In this document: positions 48,301 to 60,300 of the stretch, piece by piece
Numbering within the stretch: position 1 is the stretch's first letter
How the letters are laid out: the number at the start of each line of letters is the position of its first letter
Origin: Notospermus geniculatus
Lineage: Eukaryota > Nemertea > Pilidiophora > Heteronemertea > Lineidae
Reading direction: 5' to 3'
DNA length: 64,000 bases
NCBI GenBank assembly: GCA_002633025.1
Contig: NMRB01000427.1
Location: 129,163 to 193,162, forward strand
Notes under the pieces: generated by a model
What the model was told of the DNA's origin: nothing
What the model saw: only the letters and a program-made list of their open reading frames with translations
Database searches by the model: none
Position numbers and translations under genes: made by a program

Positions 48301-51300
48301 GGGTTAACGAACTCGGATCAATTTTGACTAATCCCCGAGGACCACTTCATCAACAGCGACAAGTAGCAACAGCAGGTAGGCCTCAGAAATGTAAACCGCA
48401 CAAACAATAGCTGACCCGAGCAGAAATATCTCTAAATCACTCACTCAAGGGGCGGTAAATTGATACTCTTGATTGATCGTGTCTCGCGTGTCAATCAATT
48501 CGCGCAGCCCGTCGAATTTCACCCACATCATAAATTAACTACAACATTTGGCTCCTGCACAAAAAACAACGATTTGCAAAGAAAAGGAAATCAGAACTCA
48601 ACTGCAGGACTTCAATCACATGTGACTGATCTCCACATGGCTTGAAATAATCAGTTCCATACAGCTCCGATCCTTATCGAATATTTTACATTTGATTTAT
48701 TTGTTAATGTTTATAGCAAAGAGAAAACACCATGATGAAGATTGCAATGCATTTTATGTAAAGATTAAGAAAGTGTTCATACCTTTTCCATGTTTGCTCG
48801 AGGCATGAGGCGAGTGCTTGTCCGACTTGTGCTCATTGTTACCATACTGTGCCATAAAGGAAGGCACTTCGCTGAAGGGTGTCCCAGGCAGAATGTTCTC
48901 TGAAGATGACAAAGACATTGTATAATCAGTTATATGTCCTCCCGAGTAGAAGTCACTGAGGCTTTTGTAAGGTGAAAATGTGTCCGAGGCAAAGACCTGA
49001 AAACCCTAATGTGATGTTGTATCCTTTGTAAGAAAATCGAACATTTTCTTCAAAATACTCAAAGCTTTTTCCGGCAGTATTCTGAACACATCGTTGAGTT
49101 TTGTGTGATCTACTGGAGCATCTTCATGAAAGACTACTTTGGAAATCCAATATTCTTCTGAATTAAGTTGAAAGAAATCTGGTATTGCAAACTCTCCATG
49201 ACATATCGTATCCCAAGTTCCATGCATGCTGCTCTTTGTAGGACTTCAAAATGCAGCACCCTTCTGCAAGGAGTTGTTCATGAGTTAAACTGAGGGATTC
49301 AGTGCAAAAAAACAGGTCGTTCATGTCCACAGTTATTGATGATTTTACATAACATCACACACAACACAGCCAGTGACTGCTAAAATAGATGAGCAAGTTA
49401 TTACCGGTATCCATTTTTGGTGACACCAAGTTCGACCCTTAACTTGGCACTAGTGTCCAACCTGCTTCCCAAGCATATAAGAATGGTACTGGATTGGGTT
49501 TCATGGGGAAATATAACATAAACACTGTAACCAGATCCATGCAAAGTGTTCTACTGGATTTTCCGTTCACATTCAGGTGGTTCGTTACAAGACCACAAAC
49601 CGTAACGCATATCTTGAGTAACGGTGAGTGTCATTTCCATCTGCACTGCTTCAGACACCCTTATTCAACTGACACTACAGGAAAATATAATAGGGCAGTA
49701 CTTATAACATTACACAAGGCAAAAATAGCCATCTACTGAAATCAAAGTGTACGGTAAATGCCCAACAGCCAGACCAGAACAAAGATTTTTTCATGAAAAC
49801 ATCATATCCATTTCAGGCCTTTTTTTATCAGAGCATTCTTGACAACACTAGAACCACTCTTACATAATACAGTAATAATTTTCAAAATACCTGATGAACA
49901 AATATAAAATTCAACAAAATTCAACACTGAAACTTAACCAGTAACATTTGTTAACATTTTATGGACTTCAGAAACCTTTGAAAATAACTTTTATTCTGTA
50001 ACAAAATCAGAATAAGAAACTACCACAATACTACAGCAATGCATGCCATTTTAGGCCTTATTTATCAATTTGGTTGATGAAGTAGCCAACATTCAATTTC
50101 TTGTTTTCGAAAAAAGGACAAAACCGAATTTCACAAGTGATTTTTTCCTTTTCATAACTGCTAACTTATGAAAATAGAGCTTGGCTAATCATGCAACTTA
50201 ATAAAACAGGCCTTCTTTGCATACCATATTCCAGCTTTGTTAGTAGAACTGAAACGGATCCCGGGAACTTATAGGAAATCCTAATCTACGTGAATGAGGG
50301 ATCTACATCTTCTCAGGAGTAAAAAGAGAAAAGAAGGGGGAAAAGATTTAACTATTAACTTATGAAAAAGAAGGGGTAGAAAGGAAGAACTGCTGGAGCG
50401 AATGTGATGGAATCATGCATAACGAGTGAAATACATAATGTACTACAGAAACCGAAGGTGTGCATTATGCTGAAGTGATTTATTTTCAACTTTCTTGGAA
50501 ATCACTGAGTGAAACGTATATAGTGACCAGGGTGCATATTCATAAACATACTTAAGTCAAAGTGTGATACTTATCTTTTGTGTTGAACAAAGGATAAGTG
50601 TCACACTTTGACGTAAGTACATGAAGTTTTATGAATATGGGCCCAGGGTCCACATTCATAAACATACAGTACACATACACATCAAAGTGTGATACCGGTA
50701 CTTATCTTTTGTGTTAAACAAAGGATAAGTACCACACTTACACTTAAGTATTTTTATGAATAAGGGCCCACGATTAGTGGTGGGTGAAACATGAACATAA
50801 CAATCACGGACGTGATATGATATTCCATTAAAAGTGTGGTTCAGGTATGGAAACTTCTAAAACCCTGAGACTTTTGCCGTATGAACAGTTTCCAAGGTGA
50901 CCAGCAATGGGGTGGGTATAAACAGGTAACTCGGAACAAGAAAGAGACGGGACTGGCCGACACCATGTACCAGTACATAATCACACAGGAAAATACCCGG
51001 TAAACATGATAAAGAGACCCCCTGATAACAAACCTGTCCTACTTGGCAGCCTCCACCAGAAAATCAATGTTCTATCCAAAGGGTACTCTTTCCCAATGCA
51101 GACTGTAGGGAGCTAACAATACCTCATGTAAAGAATATCTGTGAGATAGCTTAAGATCTTTGCACAATAGATATGTGGCTTGAAGACCACCTGTCAGATA
51201 TTCACATACAAGAGATATCAGACAAATATCATGCTGAATGAATACCTATCCGACATCTCTGAAGTATTTGAAATAATTCCCCTCTTCTTATCTAACTTTT

Positions 51301-54300
51301 ACGGTGAAATCCACACAAAAGAAGCAACATCTGGACTTGACTTAAATGAGCTAGCTCCCTAAGTCCCTCAGATAGGATGCATCATTGCATTCTCAATCAC
51401 ATGCGGCCTTTGACATGCACAGTCCAATACCATCCTGTTACTAACCTTTGAAATGGACAACATGAGGGGTCGAGACTGAAAATTTGGAAGCAAAATGAAT
51501 GCAAAAGTAGCCACAGAGGACAAGACATGCCAGAACGGAAAGTAACATGACCAAGGAAACTAAATGAACACATGAATGACTATGAAATTCCCTCGACTCG
51601 GGCAAAATTGATAACAACTACCGGTAACAATATGATCATATCCTATGAAAATTACGGCAAAAATGCAGAAATCAAGACTGTTTGTAAGTTCTAGATTTTT
51701 CAGTTCAGTAGGCAAAAGACGGGAACTAGGATGAGTGACCTACCAACATGCATGTTCTAATATCTAGTGTTATTAACTGGCTTCAGAGCATACTAATGGC
51801 CGTATGCTAGGGTCAGACTTTAGCCTTAAGTATAGCTGAAGTCAGACTTTCTCTTTGCTTGAAGCATTGAGAAAACTCAAGACTTCAATGAAAGTGTGGC
51901 TGAAGTCCGACCCAAGCATACGGCCCTAAGTAAACATCAACATCAAAACAAGGAAGACTAAATTATCCTGTTACACAGATGACTTAAAACAAGCCACCGA
52001 TAATAAACAGGCCAGTTTCAATGATTATCTTTAAGATAGCAGCTTTGCCTTCAAAGAATATCGAAAAACAGAACACAGGTCCAAGCAGGTTATGAATGAA
52101 ATAATGACAACTTCACTTACCAGGGTAGAGGACAGGGGCAAACACCTTCTCTGCAAAATCTTCGTACATTGTCGCCTCCTTGTGTTGGCTGACTATGGTA
52201 TCAAGATATTTGGCACGTTCTTCATAGCTGGTGGAGAGAGTCAAGGAAAAAATACACTTCCTACTTTTGTGATAGCCAAGCCAATTCTATGCAGGTGATA
52301 TTTTTTCTTCTAAATGAAGACACGAAGTCATCTGCTTGTGTCAAATACTAAATGAATCAAAGTCCTCTGCTTGGGCTGACAAACTGAAGCAAAAGTCATC
52401 CAAATACATCCCCCCTCCCCATTCGAGAGGAAGTAACATATTCTCTAGAACAATAGCAATTCATCAATCTTAATCATGGTGAAATTGACAACTCTCATTA
52501 TCATCTGCTAAATACCATCACTGGATAGCGGAAGTCTACACCATCAACATTCAACCATTGTGATGATCCTGTGGACGTATTCAGACATCAATCAGATTAC
52601 ACTGAGATAATCCATCATTTCTACCTGTCATTGACATGTCATTGTTACCATGGCCAGACAGGCTCGATCACTCAACCGCTGAAAATACATTGTGGAAAGT
52701 GGACATGATGCAGGATGTCACAGCTCGTCAGAAGTGATCAGCATGCACCAAGTGCACCTGCCCTTTTAGACGTGGAAAGTACTTTTTGAGAACACGCCAT
52801 AAAATATTACGAAGGAGTGGATCTGCGATTCTGGAGTGCTAATGAGGAAAATATGATTTCGATTTCTCGGGAATCGTAGAGAAGATCCCAAAAATCCAAA
52901 CAATATCATCTCCCCAAGCCTATAATGAAATCACAAAATATGCCATGAAGATATCCTGCATTTGATGGAAAGTATTAATGATGTCATGTGGCTTCAAACA
53001 AACAAGGAAGGAAGCTGACAAGGTGCAATCAGTCTCTCCACTGTTCACATATCATTTACAGATAACAAGGTTTGTCATGGCATATATCCTCTAAATGTTA
53101 CACAATTTACGCAACATATCAACTGATGTGAAACTGCAGAACATGAGAGGCCAAACTTGGGAGTTCAACTGGAGACATACAAGGTGCATGGTTTTTGCGT
53201 AAGCCATACAAAATCAGTCCATGGAGGGGGCACTCAGCTTCAACATGTCACATGTCCAAAGGTGGGGCAAGAAGGAAACATTTCTTTTTTTGTAATGCAT
53301 TTGTTACACGTGAATACCAGTACTCGTAAATGCATAGGCCGAGGTGCATCAAACCCAGTGGCCTGCAACCTTATGGATGAGGTGCCCTGGGAATTTCCAA
53401 AGGAACAATTCCAAGCTCCAATGTCACTTTCGGACAAACAATACAGAGGTAGGCAGCAAGATAAATCTGATGGACAAGACAGACAAATAGTTGTGTTAAT
53501 CCAAAGATTTCATGTCTCATTACCACATGCAGCATCCAAACAAAGATTTATCAATTCACTTGCACATAATTCCCCCTCAACCCTCCCTTGGGACTAACGA
53601 GCATTTCTGGCGCCCCACGACCTCCCTGCAGACACCCGAAGAACCCATCAGCAAATTTCAGCTGGTCGCCTATGATTTGATTTATCAGGTTTACAGATTC
53701 ATCAAAGGGCGCCTGTCATAATCGTCTTACTCCTTGTTGATGATGTTCCTGCCCCCCAGATATTCACACAAGATTGAGATAATCTTAAGACACATTGAAT
53801 AACTAATTAAATTGGTCCAGTACAACTTAGCATCACGACTTTCTCCGGGGCTTGACGGTTTGAGGAATTACTGCCTTCATTTTTTGACGCGTCACGTCAG
53901 CTATTCTCAACGGGGTAGAAATAACACATTTATTGATATAATTATTCTTTTGTTACCCTTTTGTTGTAAGGACAACCTGAATCTGACATGGAAGAAGACT
54001 TTAAATATCACCACTTATGAACAGCAAAAATCATACACGGTTCTCTAAAAATTTACATCTGAACAAAAACTGTCACCTCAGAGACTGTCCTCCCTTGCTC
54101 CGTTCCCCCATTTTGTTATATTTCATGATTTCAGAACCCCACATGTTGTTCGTGGGAGGCTAATCATTCCCACAGGTGCACGTGCTCCAAAACATACCGA
54201 ATGCAAAAAACACTTCTCACAATAGGCTATTCACACAGAGATCCCCTTTAATGAACTCTACATGTAACTCAGCGATAAACCTGATTGTTTTTCAATACCA

Positions 54301-57300
54301 TTATTATTATAAGGGGAACTCTGTCTCAATCATTTTCAACATAAAAAGCTTGGAAATATAACACACTGCACGTGCTACAAAATTGCCAACTGGATGGCAA
54401 AAATGACTATTTTAAAGAAAAGCCAATATAATAAAAATGCAGACATCAAAAAAGACAGAAATCCGACCATGTGATTGAGTGTGTTATAGTTTGCGGCTTG
54501 GAAGTCAATAACTAGCACATGTTCAGCGGTTTTCTAAAACCACTAGAACGCACTTAACACGCTCTTGAAAATACCCCAAAGCCAAGATATCAACAGGGGG
54601 GCTCCATCTGTGGTTGCACGACGGCTGCTTTGGTTACTGGTAGAAAAAACCTGAACCCCACCCAGACATCTATGGTAATTTTCTACACACATCCATTAAC
54701 TAGATTCTGATTCTCCAAGTGACATTTTTTCATCACAGGGAAAGAAATTTACTGAAATCGGGACGAGTGTCAGTAGGGAAGGTGCAGGTTTTTCCATAGG
54801 TTTTAACCACTTCAGTGGCGGTTGTATTTTGACGTGACGTAGAGTGCCGTGTGCCGCTAAACTGGAACAACGATGTCATTGCCATAACTGGTAATGCAAA
54901 CCTGCAGGTGAAGTCATTAAAGTAGAGGAAGGCACTTGAGGAGATACATTTGAACACTTTATCCCTTACATACATGTAACAACAATACAACAGCTGCCAA
55001 ACTGGCGGATTTAAAGACAAGTTGCTTTTGTGGTCAGGCAATTCTTGATAAATCGATGAATAGCACCTTTCCAGAAACAACACTGACACCAAATGCCTAC
55101 AAAAGAAATGTCCAATTCATTGATCACCGATGCCACAGGCAAATTGCAATTGGATTTAAAATAGGATTCTATAAGTTAAATGAGGTAGACTGTGATATGG
55201 TTCACTCGCATGGAGGCTGAGGGGATAACATTTATGATGCAGGACGGTGGGGGTGATAGACTTTGGCACTGAAAGCGAGGCCCTATCATCATTTGAACCC
55301 ACAGCAGTCGTCAACAGAAAAATGCTGATAGTTAAATGACACAATGTTCAAAGCCACCTTCCAGAGGTGTTTAGCGCAATGTAATTTACCAACTTCGAGG
55401 ATGACGAGATGATCAGCACACTTCCTGTTATCCCAATCAATCCGCAATCACAGCGACAATATTTGCCGAACTGCGAATTACGCCACAAATCTTCGGAGAA
55501 AATGACGGTAAAGTAATGCGCGCACCACTCATGTCTACATCACCAATTGGAGATATTGCGTGCCATATTCAGTGAAGGCGGAAATTTCTAATTATTTGTT
55601 CATCATACTTCAGAGATCAGCTTTTATGTTCCAAGTCAGGTGGTATTTTCTGTTGCAATCACGTAATATGCTTGGCTAGATATTTGGCATGTATTTCCGT
55701 CAGAATTACTTCCCATTCATTACTAGAAATATTTCCCCGCCAATCTTGCGCAGGACGCTATTGTTGTTGCTGGGGATTCGGCAAGGACAACGCATCGTTC
55801 CTGCGCGATAGAATACCGTCACTTTATTAGAAAATTCCATGATTACCCGTGAAGATCTCATCACCTTGATTGCTTCATTCCTATTGTTGGTGACCAATGT
55901 CCAAGCGTGACTTTTGGACAAAAGATCACCAAGACCCCTTGACAGAGATTGGATTATTTCCAAATTATTTTTGCGCGTATTTGCACACATAATTCTAATA
56001 CCTGGTCTTGTTATGAGCGGCCTACGTCCCTCTCTCTTGGCAGGATAGGAATGTCTGAGTATCAAGTTACGTCAAGCTTTCCTAGTAATAAGATTACCAA
56101 CAGGGAGCCATATCCTATTTGGTTCTGGACTTGGTGTTCATCACACTGATCCTATTGTTAATCACAATGCCGACATGCTGGCTGATATAATGAAACACAG
56201 CGTGAGACTTTAACCTCGGCTGCTGCAGAATTTGAGAAAATCTCAGGCTCAGAGAACACAATGGACTGAGCCAGCGCCAGGGTGACTGTAAAGCAAACAA
56301 GGTGGACCTCTCTGTTAAGGACACCTCTGGGACTGATGGACACCCTAATTGAAAGGTGCCCTGATTTATAGAGGTTGAAATGAACAGAAATGACCAATTT
56401 TGGACAAACTTTTGCTGTCCTTAGTGTAATAGAGAGGTAAACTACTGGCAAAAGTTCCTCTTCAAGAGATTCCACTTCAAAACTTAATCGGTTGTAAATG
56501 CAGGTCACCTTTTTGCATACACTTTAGAAACTAAATCCAAATTGAAAGCCACAGCTGAAATTTTGAGCACTTTCTGACGTAATGCAACTTTTTTAGGGAG
56601 AGAATGTGTATTTGAATGCATTACACTCCAAATTGTATTAAAGAATCAAATTTCATTGACTGAGGATTGATCTCCGTATCAGATATCCTGGAATAAAACA
56701 TCAAGTATGGAATATCAAATTATCATAAATATCAGCTGTGCTGATTTCATTTGAGTGATATTTTTTACGTTGATGTGGTATAAACTAATCTACACACACA
56801 CAACATGGACTATTTAGTAACAGTGGTGACTGAGTGGGGATGCTGAAAAAAATCGTCATCACAAGCAATGGTTTAGCTATTATTAAAGCAATAATCAACT
56901 AAAATAATTTCCGTAAGATTTGACTGGTCACAAAAGAGACCTTGATATGAAGACAAAGGAAGCCAGAGCCTCCTCAGGAACATCTATTCACCAAGGAACG
57001 AATGCCTTGTATCCGATAATTGACACAAACTTGGATATTACGGATTTGCTGTACGGCTTCGAGTTGGTGGTAATGTGGTTAGTGATATCATAACCAAGGA
57101 TGTCACATCACCACACGTTACATCTCCAGGCAACGACAAATGAATGGTGTTTTAGCGTTGACTAGCCTTGGGCGACTAAGGGCCGTATACTAGGGTCGGA
57201 CTTCAGCCAGACTTTCATTGAAGTCCGACTTTTCTCAATGCTTCAAGCATAGAGAAAGTCCAACTTCAGCTCCACTTTAGGCTAAAGTCCGACCCGAGCA

Positions 57301-60300
57301 TACGGTCCTTAGGCCAAGTCTGGGAAGAACCAGCTTTCAGAGACTTACGGTGCCTATCCACATGAGAGTTTTCTTGTGCGTGTTGGCTCTCAATGGGCAA
57401 CTCAACGGCGAGCAGCTGTCTGTGTTATGGTCTGAGCGTAAGCCGAAAGGACACAAACAATACTGAATTGCCCATTGTGAGCCAACTTCTACGAGAAAAC
57501 TCTCACGTGGATAGGTGCCTTTAGGCCTCGTCTGGGAAGAACCAGCCTGCAACATGAGGTATAAAAGGGACCAAAAATAGCAACATCACTGATTTAGGAT
57601 AATCTAAGCAAGAATGATGATTACTGCCAACAACAAAATCTATCTGTCCAATTAAATCTGAGAAAGCTGAGCCAAACGTTACACTTTTGTCAACAGGACA
57701 AATGATTCTTATCAAGTTACAAACCTAGTATAACAATTCACTCGTGAAAATTTTTCAGCAATTATCGCACACTTTCTATCTAAATTAACATGACAGCTCG
57801 AGTTTCTGGAACTTCCACAAGACACTCCGCACAAATTACTCAATAGAAAGTCAAGACGTTCAATTAGAATTCCCAATTGAGTTAATTATTGTGTTGATGC
57901 GAAGTCTGACCTATTCTCTAGAGGCCAACAAGTAGGAGGAATGAGACACTCGAGTGAAAAACACCGCTTCAAGTTTCGCATCAACAGTTTAATAGAGCCA
58001 CGATAAAACTTCTAGAGGTGCAACGTTGTGCACTGAGATGAATGTCAAGGTCACTGGAACAGGAAAATGCTGCCTGAATTTATCATGTAAACTGGGAAAT
58101 GAATGACCACTGGATTATTTTTAAAAATTTTTTAAGTTTTTAAAAAGTTCTAAAAAGCTTCAAGCATTTCAAATAATTTTTCAGGCTACCTGAATTGACC
58201 AAGATTCAATAACTATGGAAATACCGTTGATGATTTCTGAAGTCATTAAATTCAAAGGATACAATGACTGGTAATAGGTCAGTTGTGACCTCTTCATGCG
58301 ACTTGCGTTCACTGCTGTTGCCCTTACCAATCCTGGCAACACCTTGTGATCCACTATAGCACCATCAAATAGAGGCCCAAAGTATGGCACCTGGAATAAA
58401 GTACAGTAAGGTAAAAAGGTGGCAGCACTTTGCAGAGATAGTCAGAAGCCTTCAGCATCAAAGGATGAAGCAACTAACCTACAAAAGGGAACATCATTAG
58501 AAATTATTGATGACAAATCAACTAAAAGAGGGCAGCACTCTCTGGTGCTGCAAATTTCAGACCACAGGAGGCATCATTTCCAGTGGAGCTGGATAGTTCT
58601 TACATAGTGAAGAAGAGAGGAGACATGGCCAGTCTAATGCAACAACGGGACTTGACCTCAGCACCTCCTGACCAGGGCTGCAGCAATTCAAAAATCTGAA
58701 TTTGTGTACAAGTGTTCCCTTACGTCTGGTTTTCTGTTTATCTGTATTCGGTACAGGCCATTAAGTAGAGGGTAGATGATGATGAGCACATCTCCAAACT
58801 CCGTGGGCAGCATCCCTCGTCGGTAATCACGGTCATGTTCCGACCAAATGATCTGTACCTCATCATTTCCAAGATGTTTCATCTGAAACATGAAAAGGCA
58901 TGTGTTCCTATGATTACTACCAATGGGGGAAATATAGAAGTGCGAGCTGAGGGCCACCAGATTTGGCACCATAAGCACTTTAACATTGAGCAAATTTAAG
59001 GCAGAAATGGAAGAAACTGGTACACCCCAAAACTTGGCACCATCAAACCGAGTCACTATTACATGAAGTCCACATCTCAATGGGGATTGAACCCAGAACC
59101 TCAGAGGTGACAGGTGCCGATGTTTCAAACTGCACCACTCTGACAGCCAAATAGGTCTGTGCACATGGAATCAACTTCAAGTTTTCTCACACTCTGGATC
59201 TTCCGTTCTTTGCATGACACAGTGAAGAAAGAGGTTACAAATGTGACGTTACCTTTTTATGTTTATCCTCATCAGTCTCCGACGGCATCCTAGTTGACAC
59301 ATGAAAGATAACCTCCAACCATGATGTAGCAAAATACGGAGCAGTGTCACCATTTGTCTTGTTTTGGTTCAGACCCCCACGGAAACCGCAATGATTCTCA
59401 AGGTCTACTTCCCATCCGAGACCTGCCACAAAGTCTTCAAACGGTTTGCTACCGCTAGAATTGCTGAGGATGGACTGTTTGTCTTCTTGACCAGCAGCGA
59501 CATATAGGACTGCAATTTTGTGCGTTTCCCGACTGGAAAAGTTCAAATAATACCGTTGATCAATTGTGAAGGCTGTCAATCTATCACAGCATCTCATCTA
59601 GCTTAATATCAACAAGATTGACAGTTCCTTTGTGTTAATTTCATTCCAATACTTATGGAAAACAAGAGTCTTCATACTTACCACCACTGGTTGTCAAGGT
59701 TCTTCAATTCTCTGAGCAATTTATCATTTTTCTTAAGTAGATCAAATGTGGCACTGTAATGAAAAACAACTTACTCAAAATCATTCAACCTCATGTCAAT
59801 CAGGCTTAACTCTTGTACTAACCCTGGGGCCAGGAATGGGCAATTTGGGAAATGGAATGGGGCAATGTAAAGTCAACTGGATGTCTTTTACACTCCTCAC
59901 CAGTTACAACAAATGCACCCTTAAGCTACCGCGTCAGACACAAACTTACCGTTTTTCCCAAGCCAAGAAGCCAACTTGACAAAGCAACATGCGACAAAGC
60001 TGGAATGGTGATACAGGATCTTGGTTTTGCATTGGCTCCTCGCTCTGACCGATCATACTGTTAGAATTCTTGTGATCCAAGTTGTATTGCACTTCTGAGC
60101 TTCTTTGCTCCTGGACAGTGAAGACGGCATGATTTTCCAGGCTTTGGCAGAGTTCCTCAGGGGCAGGTTCAGGAATGTTCAGCGGTTCCCCAGGGTGTAA
60201 TTGGCACTCCTTGCTGGTACACCCGATGTACTGAAGAAGCTGGAAACGAGATTGTTAATGTAAAGGACTAAGGGCATGAGAAAATTGTGGTGTTTGGAGG

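Larger units (their letters stand above)
39333..48782 (-). other. RALGAPA intron between exons 14 and 15 (9.45 kb)
   Basis: It contains the MITEs at 39704 and 39941, a G-run with an N at 43252-43265, and the 1.1 kb tandem duplication at 44439-46669. The rest is AT-rich and unassigned. Confidence 0.75.
48900..52120 (-). other. RALGAPA intron between exons 13 and 14 (3.2 kb)
   Basis: It holds the frameshifted ORF pair at 49006-49324, two adjacent foldback elements at 50530-50769 and the MITE at 51797-51926. Otherwise AT-rich without signal. Confidence 0.8.
52228..58262 (-). other. RALGAPA intron between exons 12 and 13 (6.0 kb)
   Basis: It contains the MITE at 57180-57308, the hairpin element at 57349-57519 and a 146-codon plus-strand ORF (53157-53597) without recognised product. 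No additional exon in the RALGAPA frame was found. Confidence 0.8.

Noticed and set aside
53157-53597. 146-codon plus-strand ORF in the RALGAPA intron
   Set aside because: Second longest ORF of the window, but its translation is unrecognised, it lacks splice or promoter context and it lies antisense in an intron. An ORF of this length is not rare in 64 kb read in six frames.
58883-59164. Extension of the exon 11 frame upstream to 59164
   Set aside because: The frame is open beyond the acceptor, but the acceptor at 58883 gives the exact family junction (..KK then MKHLGNDE), so the extra part is intronic read-through.
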